The translations under genes were made by a program, and so were the position numbers. From CAZNUM01 sp964539305 (GTDB taxonomy: Bacteria; Fidelibacterota; Marinisomatia; Marinisomatales; TCS55): DNA of 41,309 nt. Under the pieces are notes generated by a model that saw nothing but the letters and a program-made list of their open reading frames with translations, ran no database searches and was not told where the DNA came from. The stretch is taken from positions 1 to 41,309 of the forward strand of contig CAZIIM010000015.1 of the NCBI GenBank assembly GCA_964539305.1. Direction: 5' to 3'. Shown one piece after another: positions 1 to 8,242 of this stretch. Every line of letters begins with the position of its first letter. Position 1 is the stretch's first letter.

Positions 1-1715
1 TTTCCCGGCTCCACACCAGCCATTTTCACCGCCTCCACTGATTTCTGGACCATGGCCCCCCAGGCGATAATCGTGACCACCTCCCCCTCCTGGACGACAC
101 GGGCTTTCCCGAAGGGCAGCAGATAATTTTCATCCGGCTCGGGAGTGGCCGCATACCCTTGACGGTACAGCCCCTTGTGTTCCATGAACATGACCGGATC
201 GTCCATCCGACAGGCCATCTTCAATAAACCCTTGGCGTCGGCTGCATTGGAGGGATAGGCAATCCGAATTCCAGGCAGGTGGATAAAATACCCATCGATG
301 GACTGACTGTGGCACAGGGAGCCATGAATATACCCCCCCACCGGCACCCGGATGACCAGGGGGCAACTCCACTGGTTGTTGGAGCGGTAACGGACGGTAG
401 CCACTTCATTACGGATCTGCATCATGGCCGTCCAGATATAATCCCCAAACTGGATTTCGACTACCGGTTTCCATCCCGCCACTGCCATGCCAACGGCTGT
501 ACCGATAATGGAGGATTCCGCCAGGGGGGAGTTGAACACCCGCTCCGGGCCTCCAATCTTGGTCAATCCTTTAGTCGCCGTGAAAACACCGCCTTTGGGG
601 TCTGCCACATCCTGACCGTAAATGACCAGTTTTTCATTAAATTTCAGTTCCTCCGCCAGGGCATGGTTAATGGCATCCACCAGAACAATTTTTTCATTGA
701 CGGGATTGAAAGCCGGTTCTTCAGGGAGGGGCTCACTGGTGTAAATATGGTCCAGGGCAGTGGAGGCCTCGGGATGGGCCTGTTGATCCGCCCATTCTGC
801 ATCGGCATCAACCTTTTGATTCACCTTTTCCCGAATGGCGTCCAGCTCTTTCCGGGAAACGGCCTTGGCAGCAATACACGCCTGTTCAAACCGGAGGATG
901 GGGTCCCGCTCCCGGTCCCGTTCCAGTTCCTCCTCAGGGCGGTATTTTCGCTGATCGTCAGAGGAGGAATGGGACAGAAGTCGCACCACATGGGTAACGA
1001 CCACCGAGGGACCTTTCCCCTTCCGGGCCCGCTCTACTGCTTCCTGAAAGGCAAGATGGGCTTCAAAGAAATTGGTGCCGTCCACGTCAAACCGGGCCAA
1101 GTTCTGGTACCCCGCCACCATGGCGTAAACCGAAGAACCGGCCGTTTGTTCTGCAATCGGGACACTAATAGCATAATCATTATCCTCCACATGGAAAATA
1201 ACCGGTAATTTTTCACGACTGGCCCAGTTCAGCGCTTCGTGAAAATCCCCCTGACTGGTGGCACCCTCGCCGCTGGAAACGTACACCACTTCCTTGGTCT
1301 TTTCCCAAACCCGGGTTTTGGCACACCCGACGGCGGTCAAATACTGGGTCCCGGTGGGACTGGACTGAGTCACGATTCGCAATTTTCGATGCCCGTAATG
1401 CTGAGGCATCTGGCGACCGCCGGAATTGGGATCATCCGCCCGGGCCAGAAATGACAGCAATTGTTCCCGGGCAGTCATGCCCATTCCCAGACAATAGGCC
1501 GCATCCCGGTAGTAAGGATAGGACCAGTCTTCACCCGGGCGCAGGTTAGCCACCGCTCCTAACTGGGCGGCCTCATGCCCTGCACACCCGATATGAAAAA
1601 ATCCTTTTCCCTGCCTCAGGAGTATCAGCATCTTTTCATCCAGGCGGCGCGCCGTAACCATCGTCGTATAAATTTCCAGTAATTCTTTTTTCTGAAACCC
1701 GTGAAGTCTTGGCAT
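1..1715 (-). CDS. 2-oxoacid dehydrogenase E1, alpha-beta fusion (partial, runs off left edge)
   Basis: Thiamine-diphosphate-dependent decarboxylating component of a branched-chain 2-oxoacid (or pyruvate) dehydrogenase complex, with alpha and beta subunits fused in one chain. 571 codons are visible before the window ends, with no frameshift. The alpha half carries the ThDP motif GEGATSQGDFHEALNW near residues 148-163. A linker leads into the beta half at about residue 338 (NEKIVLVDAINHALAEEL), which has VPVGGYIHGSLCHSQS near 455-470. The GGYIHG form is typical of fused 2-oxoisovalerate-type E1 proteins. The ATG shares one base with the lipB stop (TGATG), so it is translationally coupled to lipB and lpd. 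No E2 acyltransferase is visible; it would have to lie left of the window or elsewhere. Leucine dehydrogenase at 31878 favours branched-chain oxoacids as substrates, but that is inference. Confidence 0.93.
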   Translation of the reverse strand, partial: MPRLHGFQKKELLEIYTTMVTARRLDEKMLILLRQGKGFFHIGCAGHEAAQLGAVANLRPGEDWSYPYYRDAAYCLGMGMTAREQLLSFLARADDPNSGGRQMPQHYGHRKLRIVTQSSPTGTQYLTAVGCAKTRVWEKTKEVVYVSSGEGATSQGDFHEALNWASREKLPVIFHVEDNDYAISVPIAEQTAGSSVYAMVAGYQNLARFDVDGTNFFEAHLAFQEAVERARKGKGPSVVVTHVVRLLSHSSSDDQRKYRPEEELERDRERDPILRFEQACIAAKAVSRKELDAIREKVNQKVDADAEWADQQAHPEASTALDHIYTSEPLPEEPAFNPVNEKIVLVDAINHALAEELKFNEKLVIYGQDVADPKGGVFTATKGLTKIGGPERVFNSPLAESSIIGTAVGMAVAGWKPVVEIQFGDYIWTAMMQIRNEVATVRYRSNNQWSCPLVIRVPVGGYIHGSLCHSQSIDGYFIHLPGIRIAYPSNAADAKGLLKMACRMDDPVMFMEHKGLYRQGYAATPEPDENYLLPFGKARVVQEGEVVTIIAWGAMVQKSVEAVKMAGVEPG

Positions 1716-2425
1716 CAGTCTGCTCCTACAGTTTTTTGCGATTGGAAAATGTCCAGGAAAACAGCCGTTAACTCCTGTTTCACTTCGGTGATCTCCACTT
1801 TCCGGTTCAGAACCGCCTCCATGGAGGTGACACCGCACTCGAAAATTCCACAGGGAATAATCCCATTAAAGTAATTCAGGTCCGTGCTTACATTTAATGC
1901 AAAGCCATGCATGGTGACCCACCGGGAGATTCGGACACCCAGGGCGGCAATTTTCTCGTCCTCCACCCATACACCGGGGTATTCCTCCCGAATCTCTGCC
2001 TCAATTCCGAAACGGGCCAGCGTCTGGATCAGAACTTTTTCCAGGGTTTGAATGTACCAGCTGACACTCCGGCGATAAGCCTTTAAATCCAGGATCGGAT
2101 AACCCACAAGCTGTCCCGGGCCGTGGTAGGTCACATCCCCGCCCCGTTCCACAAAAAACAGTTTAGCCTCCGGCGGGCTGGACTGGAGTAAATGGTTTCG
2201 ATCGGCATTTTTCCCGAAGGTGTACACCGGCTCATGTTCCACCAGCAACAGGTGATCTCCCACCTGGCCTGCAATCCGCTGACGGTGAAGTCGACGCTGC
2301 AGTTCCAACGTGGACTGGTAGTCTTTCTGCTGAAGATCCATTACACGAATCGAATTCTTCCTTTCCAATACTGGAACGATTTCCCGGTGATGGTCAGACA
2401 AGATGGTTGTATGGCTTGTATTCAT
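1715..2425 (-). CDS. lipB: Octanoyltransferase LipB
   Basis: Transfers octanoyl from acyl carrier protein to the lipoyl domains of oxoacid dehydrogenases, the first step of endogenous lipoylation in the cytoplasm. The signature RGGDVTYHGPGQL is at residues 94-106. The catalytic dyad is Lys158 (in EKIAALGVR) and Cys192 (in IPCGI). At 236 residues it is slightly longer than usual because of about 28 extra residues at the N terminus; a second in-frame ATG at Met29 could be the real start. The ATG at 2425 shares one base with the lpd stop (TAATG), which supports the upstream start. Lying between lpd and the E1 fusion, it probably lipoylates the E2 partner of that complex. Confidence 0.95.
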   Translation of the reverse strand: MNTSHTTILSDHHREIVPVLERKNSIRVMDLQQKDYQSTLELQRRLHRQRIAGQVGDHLLLVEHEPVYTFGKNADRNHLLQSSPPEAKLFFVERGGDVTYHGPGQLVGYPILDLKAYRRSVSWYIQTLEKVLIQTLARFGIEAEIREEYPGVWVEDEKIAALGVRISRWVTMHGFALNVSTDLNYFNGIIPCGIFECGVTSMEAVLNRKVEITEVKQELTAVFLDIFQSQKTVGAD

Positions 2426-3813
2426 TACTGGTGGACACTCGCTCCATAAGCATCCAGGGCTGCCTCCATGACTGCTTCCGACAACGTGGGATGGGCATGG
2501 ACCGTCATGGCCAATTCCTGCCAGGTTGTTTCCAGCGTTTTGGCGATTCCCAGTTCAGCAATCATCTCCGTTGCTTCTGTTCCTACGATATGGCAGCCTA
2601 AAAGTTCTCCATATTGACCATCAAAAATAATTTTTACAAAACCGGTGGTATCTCCGGCGGCCATGGCCCGGCCGTTTGCCCTGAAATCAAAGCGGCCGAC
2701 TTTAATATCAAAGCCCTGCTCCCGGGCCTGTTTTTCCGTCAAGCCGATGGAACCAACCTGGGGCTGGCAATAAGTGCATCCCGGAATGGTGCTGTAATCC
2801 AGTGGTCGGGGGGCTTTCCCGAAGGCGTGTTCCACTGCCACATGCCCCTGGGCCGAAGCCACATGCGCCAGCCAGGGCGGACCCGTCACATCCCCGATGG
2901 CATAAACATCCTCTACCGTGGTCTGACAGAATTCATTAATCCGGATCGCTCCCTTTTCGTACTCCACCCCTACCGTTTCCAGACCCAGATTTTCCACGTT
3001 CCCGGTCACACCCGTTGCCACCAGAACCACATCCCCTTCCAGCACCTCCGTTGATCCCTCTGACTCCGTGTGGACTTTGACTTTGGTTTTCAAGGATTGA
3101 ATCTTTGTGACACTGGTATTGGTACGGACTTTAATTCCGGACTTTTTAAAACTTTTTTCTATTTCACGGGAGACATCCTCATCTTCCACCGGTAAAATCC
3201 GGGGAAGCATTTCAATTAAATGGACCTCTGAACCGAATTCATTATAAAAATAGGCAAATTCCACCCCGATGGCCCCGGCGCCGATAATCAGCATCCGTTT
3301 GGGAATAGTTTCCAGGATCATGGCTTCCTTATAACTGAGGACACGTTTTCCGTCCAGTTCAAAACCGGGGAATAGTCTGGGGCGGCCTCCCGTGGCGAGA
3401 ATGATTTTACCCGCCTCAATGGTCTTCGTCGATTGGTTATTTGTAACGGTGATTTGATGACTGGATTTTAAAACACCCCGCCCCAGGATATGGGTGATCT
3501 GATTTTTTTTCATGAGAAACTCTACCCCTTTGGAAAGGCGGAGCGCCACATCACGGCTGCGTTTAATCGTTTTCTGGAAATTTATTTTATACGCGGGGAT
3601 TTCAAGCCCATACTTCCGGCTGTTCTTGACGTAATGAAGGACCTCCGCATTTTTTAACAGTGCTTTCGTGGGAATACAACCCCAGTTCAGACAAATACCG
3701 CCCAGCCGGTCCTGTTCCACAATGGCTGTTTTTTGACCCAACTGGGCGGCGCGTATGGCCGCTACGTAACCGCCGGGGCCGCCACCAATCACCACCAGAT
3801 CATACTTATCCAT
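2425..3813 (-). CDS. lpdA: Dihydrolipoyl dehydrogenase (E3)
   Basis: Flavoprotein that reoxidises dihydrolipoamide with NAD+ in 2-oxoacid dehydrogenase complexes. The N-terminal FAD site is GGGPGG at residues 10-15. The redox disulfide is Cys41/Cys46 in CLNWGCIPTK. The NAD site is GAGAIGVEFA, followed by the second FAD motif AIGDVTGPPWLAHVA. The C-terminal base is His441 with Glu446 (HAHPTLSE). Length of 462 is normal for the family. It begins 35 bases after folE and its stop overlaps the lipB start, so it belongs to the same transcript as lipB and the E1 fusion. Confidence 0.96.
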   Translation of the reverse strand: MDKYDLVVIGGGPGGYVAAIRAAQLGQKTAIVEQDRLGGICLNWGCIPTKALLKNAEVLHYVKNSRKYGLEIPAYKINFQKTIKRSRDVALRLSKGVEFLMKKNQITHILGRGVLKSSHQITVTNNQSTKTIEAGKIILATGGRPRLFPGFELDGKRVLSYKEAMILETIPKRMLIIGAGAIGVEFAYFYNEFGSEVHLIEMLPRILPVEDEDVSREIEKSFKKSGIKVRTNTSVTKIQSLKTKVKVHTESEGSTEVLEGDVVLVATGVTGNVENLGLETVGVEYEKGAIRINEFCQTTVEDVYAIGDVTGPPWLAHVASAQGHVAVEHAFGKAPRPLDYSTIPGCTYCQPQVGSIGLTEKQAREQGFDIKVGRFDFRANGRAMAAGDTTGFVKIIFDGQYGELLGCHIVGTEATEMIAELGIAKTLETTWQELAMTVHAHPTLSEAVMEAALDAYGASVHQ

Positions 3814-3848
3814 TTTTTACCCTGCCGTTCCTGCTTGCGTTTCAATCA

Positions 3849-4421
3849 TTAAAAGCGTCGCTTGCTGATGATACTGAGAAATTCGGAGCGGGTTTCCACC
3901 GATTTCCGGAATTGCCCCAGCATGGAGCTGGTCGTGGCAAAGCTGTTCTGCTTCTCCACGCCACGCATCTGCATACACAGGTGGCGCCCCTCCATGACCA
4001 CACCGACACCAATGGGTTTCAGGACCTCTTCCAGCGTATTGGCAATCTGCTGGGTGAGTCGTTCCTGGACCTGAAGTCGCCGGGAAAACATATCCACAAT
4101 CCGGGGAATTTTAGACAGGCCGATGACCTTCCCGTTGGGGAGGTAACCTACATGGCACCGACCGAAAAAAGGAATCATGTGATGCTCACACATGCTGAAG
4201 AATTCAATATCCCGGACCACCACCATTTCACTGCAGTCCTCGTCGAATATGGCCTCATTAATAATGTCGTCCAGATTGGCACGGTACCCCTGGGAAAAGA
4301 ACTCCCAGGCTTTTCCGACCCGCAGCGGCGTCCGCTTCAATCCTTCCCGGGTTGGATCTTCCCCGATGCAGTTCAGCAATTCATAGGTCAGATTTTCAAT
4401 CTTGGCACAGATTTCATCCAT
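3849..4421 (-). CDS. folE: GTP cyclohydrolase I
   Basis: Converts GTP to 7,8-dihydroneopterin triphosphate, the entry step to folate, biopterin and queuosine/preQ1. The zinc ligands are recognisable: Cys78 and His81 in SMCEHHMIPF, and Cys149 in HLCMQMRG. The TPXR and SVETR-type segments near the C terminus are conserved. At 190 residues it has the usual type IA length. Its ATG overlaps the stop of the upstream yhhQ gene by one base (TAATG). Neighbouring yhhQ and queD indicate that at least part of its product goes to queuosine-type deazapurines. Confidence 0.95.
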   Translation of the reverse strand: MDEICAKIENLTYELLNCIGEDPTREGLKRTPLRVGKAWEFFSQGYRANLDDIINEAIFDEDCSEMVVVRDIEFFSMCEHHMIPFFGRCHVGYLPNGKVIGLSKIPRIVDMFSRRLQVQERLTQQIANTLEEVLKPIGVGVVMEGRHLCMQMRGVEKQNSFATTSSMLGQFRKSVETRSEFLSIISKRRF

Positions 4422-5119
4422 TACAAAGCCTCCTCTTTAAAAGAATGGTATCCCCACAGGGCCTCATCCGGATCTTCATGGACCCGCTTTTTCAAAAACC
4501 AGACGCCCAGATAAAAGAACGGTGTGTCACTTAAAGCCACCAGAACTTTGAAAAAAAAGCCGTTTTCCAGCAGTGAGAAAAAGCGGCTCCACTCCACAAC
4601 ACCCGTTAGGCATAACAGTAACAGGACCGTCGTGGTATCCACCAGCTGAGAAACAATGGTGGAACCGTTATTCCGGAGCCAGAGATGTTTCCCTTTTGTC
4701 AACCGTTTCCAGAAGTGGAAAATACGAATATCAATGAATTGGGCCGTCAAATAAGCCACCATGGAAGCAAAAATAGCCGGGCCAAACAGCCCGAATACTT
4801 TGTGAAAGGTCTGATTATTCACGGGGGACCATTCCGTGGCAGGGACAAAATCGGCCGTCAGAATGACAATCATGGTAAAAATACTGGCCACAAATCCTGA
4901 AATAACCACCTGATCGGCCCGTTTCTTCCCGTACATTTCCGAGATCAGATCCGTGCATAAAAATGTTACCGGGTAGGGTAAAATACCAACGGACAATTCA
5001 AAGGTGTACCACCCGAAAGGCGCCCAAGTAAAAAATTTCTGGAAAATCAGATTTGCACTCACCAGTGAAGCGATAAAAATTCCCGCCAGGACTAAATAAA
5101 CCTTGTGTTGAAAGGACAT
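4421..5119 (-). CDS. yhhQ: YhhQ-family queuosine precursor transporter
   Basis: Integral membrane protein of the DUF165/YhhQ family, whose studied members import the queuosine precursors queuine, preQ0 or preQ1. It has about six hydrophobic segments, including an N-terminal one at residues 7-27, and the family segment ILPYPVTFLCTDLISEMYGK near 46-65. The conserved polar stretch SQLVDTTTVLLL lies in a later helix. At 232 residues the length is normal. It overlaps queD upstream and folE downstream by one base each. Which precursor it carries cannot be read from the sequence. Confidence 0.9.
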   Translation of the reverse strand: MSFQHKVYLVLAGIFIASLVSANLIFQKFFTWAPFGWYTFELSVGILPYPVTFLCTDLISEMYGKKRADQVVISGFVASIFTMIVILTADFVPATEWSPVNNQTFHKVFGLFGPAIFASMVAYLTAQFIDIRIFHFWKRLTKGKHLWLRNNGSTIVSQLVDTTTVLLLLCLTGVVEWSRFFSLLENGFFFKVLVALSDTPFFYLGVWFLKKRVHEDPDEALWGYHSFKEEAL

Positions 5120-5529
5120 TAACCGGGACCGTAGTAATCCGTAACAATGGTAGGCGTCTCCTGGAGTCGGATCCGATGCAGCGTTACGCCTTCCACCCGG
5201 GAATTCAGTTTTTCCCAGATGAACTGAACCAGGTTTTCAGAAGAAGGCTGACGGTCTTTAAACCAGGGGATTTCCTTTTCGATCTGACTGTGGTCCAGCA
5301 CGGAAATGATTTCATCTTGCACCACTTTTTTCAGGTGGCCCAGGTCCACAATATATCCTGTATCCTCGTTCACAGGACCTGTCACGGTAATTTCCAGCGT
5401 ATAATTATGTCCGTGCACTTTTGCATCGGCACCAAAGACCTCCCGATTCTTCTCATCGGGCCAGTCTTCGTGACCGTACTGGTGTGCTGCTGAAAAATGG
5501 AATATCTTTGTAAGATAGGGGTTACTCAT
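5119..5529 (-). CDS. queD: QueD / 6-pyruvoyl-tetrahydropterin synthase homologue without cysteine
   Basis: Member of the PTPS/QueD T-fold family acting on dihydroneopterin triphosphate. The zinc ligands are present: His16 in FSAAH, and His39 and His41 in KVHGHNY. The Asp79-His80 pair (SVLDH) and Glu124 (RLQET) are also kept. The catalytic cysteine expected four residues before HGH is replaced by Asp35 (FGADAKVHGHNY), and the 136-residue protein contains no cysteine at all. The substitution shows from both sides, because relatives read FGAC or FGKC at that point. It is first in an overlapping queD-yhhQ-folE string. The context suggests 6-carboxytetrahydropterin synthesis, but the missing thiol makes another activity, such as an aldolase-like FolB substitute, possible. 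Confidence 0.85.
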   Translation of the reverse strand: MSNPYLTKIFHFSAAHQYGHEDWPDEKNREVFGADAKVHGHNYTLEITVTGPVNEDTGYIVDLGHLKKVVQDEIISVLDHSQIEKEIPWFKDRQPSSENLVQFIWEKLNSRVEGVTLHRIRLQETPTIVTDYYGPG

Positions 5530-5614
5530 TTATTTGCATCCTACAAATATTATTAAAGAACGAATTTAGGGATTTCCTGCTGAAAAGGAGACTGTTTTCC
5601 CACCATGCAACGTA
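5530..5614 (-). promoter_or_regulatory. Probable promoter region of the queD-yhhQ-folE string
   Basis: This 85-base gap between nth and queD is the only spacer of useful size upstream of queD. On the minus strand it holds an AT-rich stretch, TTTAATAATATTTG, about 30 bases before the queD ATG, which could serve as a -10 element. I see no convincing -35 box and no structure resembling a preQ1 riboswitch. Read-through from nth is equally possible. Confidence 0.25.
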
Positions 5615-6259
5615 TCAAACAGGAGCTGAAGGACAAAGATCATTTAGCACGCAAGCGTGACATTGGGGTCTTCGGGCAATACAAACGGACCGGCCGTGGT
5701 CAATGATCCGGTGGGTCAGGGCAACCCATTCACTTTCATCGAAAATGGTCTGGAGTTCAAATTCAATCTTTTTGGCATCTTTCCCGGTGGTAAACCCTAA
5801 TAGGTTCATAATCCGGATCATATGGGTGTCAATTACCAGGGCAGGCTGTTGAAAACATTCCCCCAAGACACAATTGGCCGTCTTGCGCCCCACACCGGGA
5901 AGCTGAACCAGCGCCTCCATTGAATCGGGAACGGCTCCCCCGTACTGTTCCACGATCTGCAGACTGGCACCCTGAATGGACCGCGCTTTCTGGTTGTGGT
6001 ATCCGCAGGAGTGAATATCCTCTGCCAGGTCGGAAACACGGCAGTAGGCAAATGCCTCCGGTGAGGGGTATTTTTGAAACAGCGTTTCGGTCACCTGGTT
6101 GACCCGTTTATCCGTACACTGAGCCGACAGGATCGTTGCCACCAGTAATTCGTGGGGGGTCCGGTAATTCAGGGAGCACTTGGAATCGGGGTACGCTTGC
6201 GCCAGTCGTTCTACCACCTTTTTAGCCCGAAGTTTTTTCAGCCGAAGGGATTCACTCAC
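5615..6259 (-). CDS. nth: Endonuclease III (DNA glycosylase/AP lyase)
   Basis: Base-excision repair glycosylase that removes oxidised pyrimidines and cuts the abasic site. The helix-hairpin-helix LPGVGRKTAN carries catalytic Lys126, and Asp144 sits in VIDTHMIRI. A C-terminal [4Fe-4S] loop has four cysteines at 193, 200, 203 and 209 (spacing 6-2-5). I chose the GTG at 6259 because it overlaps the stop of the upstream gene in a classic GTGA arrangement and gives the expected length of 214 residues. A longer reading from 6328 would lie inside the upstream gene and adds residues that do not resemble the family. Confidence 0.94.
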   Translation of the reverse strand: MSESLRLKKLRAKKVVERLAQAYPDSKCSLNYRTPHELLVATILSAQCTDKRVNQVTETLFQKYPSPEAFAYCRVSDLAEDIHSCGYHNQKARSIQGASLQIVEQYGGAVPDSMEALVQLPGVGRKTANCVLGECFQQPALVIDTHMIRIMNLLGFTTGKDAKKIEFELQTIFDESEWVALTHRIIDHGRSVCIARRPQCHACVLNDLCPSAPV

Positions 6260-6594
6260 TGAGACAGCTCCCGGATAATGGTCTGAATATTTTTCACCGC
6301 CGCCGACTGACTGATAATAACGGAACACCCGGCTGCTTTCATCTCCGCCAGCTGCTGGTTTTGAATTTGGCGCATGAATCCGATCATTTGTACCTGGGGA
6401 CGGGCTATTTTCAGGGCGGAAACAAAGGCGGGAATCCCAAAATCCTTTTCATCCAGATCCAGGATAATGGCACCAGGATCAACTGGCAATTCCCGGAGCC
6501 GTTCACAGAATACCACTTCTTTCCCCATGGAGGCGAGGCGGTCAGAAATTTGGGTACCCAGCAGGAAATCCCGGATAAAAAGAGCTATTTTCAT
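6256..6594 (-). CDS. CheY-like (receiver-fold) protein, probably degenerate
   Basis: Small 112-residue protein with the alternating hydrophobic β/α pattern of a response-regulator receiver domain: MKIALFI at the start, GAIILDLDEKD after β3, and IGFM after β4. Aspartates in LDLDEKD occupy the phosphorylation region. The conserved Lys of the KP motif near β5 is absent (the segment reads SVIISQSAAVKN), and no acidic pair follows β1. It may therefore be a pseudo-receiver that works without phosphotransfer. Its stop overlaps the nth GTG start by four bases. No histidine kinase is nearby. Function unknown. Confidence 0.7.
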   Translation of the reverse strand: MKIALFIRDFLLGTQISDRLASMGKEVVFCERLRELPVDPGAIILDLDEKDFGIPAFVSALKIARPQVQMIGFMRQIQNQQLAEMKAAGCSVIISQSAAVKNIQTIIRELSQ

Positions 6595-6630
6595 GACGAT
6601 TGGATGGAATTAACCCGAGACAATCACGCG

Positions 6631-7491
6631 TCAATCACTGATAACGACCGGCTGATTCATGGTAAAATGTTTTCCAACCCGGTGCACCGTGGCAGCTTGA
6701 AATTTCGGATCATGTTCAAAAAACACGATCCAGTTTTCATTTCCAATTCGGGAAAGTAATTCTGTTTTTTCCCGCACCGTAACCACCGGCTGAATGTCGT
6801 AAGCCATGACCCATGGAATTGGAATATGGGCAGCCATGGGAAATAAATCAGCACCATAAATCAATGTCTGATCCGCACCCCGAAGGATTGGCAGCATCAT
6901 ACCGGTTGTATGACCATAACTGAGTTGAATATGGATCTCCGGTAAAAACATTTCTTTCCCGTCTACCCATTGAATCATTTGGTTTTCGGCCAGAACCGAC
7001 CAATCGTCTGCCATAAAACTGCCCTGATCCTTCTCACTGGGAGAATTGGCCAGCTCCCAGTTTTCCGTCTGGATCCAATAGGTGGCATTGGGGAAAACCG
7101 GTTCCAGTTTTCCCTCCACCCGGCGGGTATTCCCGCCCACATGGTCAAAGTGCAGGTGCGTACAAAAAACATCTGTAATGTCCTCCGGAGTAAAACCATA
7201 TTTCTCCAGAGAGGTGTAAAGATTCACCGTTTCCGTATTAATGTTGTAAATCTTTTTGAATTTATCCTGCCATTTATCCCCGTTTCCCGTGTCGACAATA
7301 ATTTTCTTCCCGTGCCCCACCAGTAACAGGGAGCGGGTTACCATGGTGATGCGGTTCTTTTCATCGGCCGGTGCCTGTTTCTCCCACAGCACTTTGGGAA
7401 TTATTCCGAACATGGCCCCCCCGTCGAGCCCGAAAAAACTGGTCTCGATGCTGTACAACTGGTAAGAACCAATGGTCAATCTGGATTGCAT
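6631..7491 (-). CDS. Metallo-β-lactamase-fold hydrolase
   Basis: Cytoplasmic metal-dependent hydrolase of the MBL superfamily. The metal-binding motif THLHFDHVGG is at residues 111-120 (His112, His114, Asp116, His117). Further ligands are likely in SYGHTTGMM, IYGADLFP and FFEHDP. The order and the long segment before the HXHXDH motif resemble the broad group containing N-acyl-homoserine lactonases and related esterases, but substrate cannot be assigned. No signal peptide is visible; at 286 residues the length is normal. It lies 36 bases upstream of the CheY-like gene and 15 bases after the lipoprotein gene, so co-transcription is plausible. Confidence 0.85.
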   Translation of the reverse strand: MQSRLTIGSYQLYSIETSFFGLDGGAMFGIIPKVLWEKQAPADEKNRITMVTRSLLLVGHGKKIIVDTGNGDKWQDKFKKIYNINTETVNLYTSLEKYGFTPEDITDVFCTHLHFDHVGGNTRRVEGKLEPVFPNATYWIQTENWELANSPSEKDQGSFMADDWSVLAENQMIQWVDGKEMFLPEIHIQLSYGHTTGMMLPILRGADQTLIYGADLFPMAAHIPIPWVMAYDIQPVVTVREKTELLSRIGNENWIVFFEHDPKFQAATVHRVGKHFTMNQPVVISD

Positions 7492-7506
7492 GTCACGTCC
7501 GTAAAT

Positions 7507-8181
7507 TTATTTGGTTTTCGGTTGATCCAATCGGATGAAGACCATGAAGGAGATGCCCGTCAGGCGGGAGTATTCCGAGGGCCATCCAGAAGCGGGATCC
7601 ACGTGGGGCGTGTCCCCGAATCGCTTCACATTCTCCGGTGCCAGGGGATCCCATTTCAGATTAAACAACTTGGTGATCGGCATGGAATTGAAATCGTGGT
7701 AATAACCCACTTCAAACCCCCACTTGGGACTACTTTGTAATCCATACAGGAGCCCCATTCTTACACTGGTTCCCCCTGTAATTCCCCTGGGGATATACAT
7801 TCCGCGAATACCCCACCAGCGTGTTTTCTGAAAGCCGTTGACTTCCCCTTTGGCCTTAAATTTATAGTAGGTCCCGTCCATGTTGTAATTGGGATTCAGG
7901 GACCAGGCCAGATTTAAAACATCCCATTTATTCTCTTTCACGTAAAGAATACGGCTGTAATCCAGGCCGGAACCGTAAATGGGCAGACCAATGCGGAAAC
8001 CGATATCGCTGGTTTCGGTCAATCCCCGGCGCCACCAGAGGTAGGGGAAGAAATTTTCAGCGGAGATGGTATAGCCCCGGGCTGTTTCCCCCGGCTTTAA
8101 TCGCTGCGTGCTGACCGTGGGGTGGGAGGCACAGCTCCAGAAAAATAACAGCGAAAAAATGACAGCGATGGGACGTTGCAT
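7507..8181 (-). CDS. Hypothetical lipoprotein
   Basis: Secreted lipoprotein of unknown function. I prefer the ATG at 8181, which gives MQRPIAVIFSLLFFWSC, a clean signal peptide with the lipobox cysteine at residue 17; a start 14 codons upstream would put a charged segment in front. The mature part (about 208 residues) is rich in aromatic residues and alternating polar/hydrophobic stretches, for example WGIRGMYIP and WGFEVGYYHDF. That pattern suggests a β-rich, perhaps β-barrel-like periplasmic or outer-membrane protein. I do not recognise the family. It is followed closely by the MBL hydrolase gene. Confidence 0.75.
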   Translation of the reverse strand: MQRPIAVIFSLLFFWSCASHPTVSTQRLKPGETARGYTISAENFFPYLWWRRGLTETSDIGFRIGLPIYGSGLDYSRILYVKENKWDVLNLAWSLNPNYNMDGTYYKFKAKGEVNGFQKTRWWGIRGMYIPRGITGGTSVRMGLLYGLQSSPKWGFEVGYYHDFNSMPITKLFNLKWDPLAPENVKRFGDTPHVDPASGWPSEYSRLTGISFMVFIRLDQPKTK

Positions 8182-8242
8182 AAATTGAAATTTAACCTTT
8201 TTACAAAGGAAATAGGACAACAATTAAACGGAATGGACGAAC

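Noticed and set aside
279..1208. 309-codon open frame on the plus strand
   Set aside because: It lies wholly opposite the E1 fusion, whose motifs are unambiguous, and its translation shows no recognisable domain.
3660..4514. 284-codon plus-strand frame across folE and lpd
   Set aside because: It crosses two confidently identified minus-strand genes and their junction.
5530..5614. preQ1 riboswitch upstream of queD
   Set aside because: The spacer is short and AT-rich, and I see no pseudoknot-like arrangement or conserved C-rich loop.
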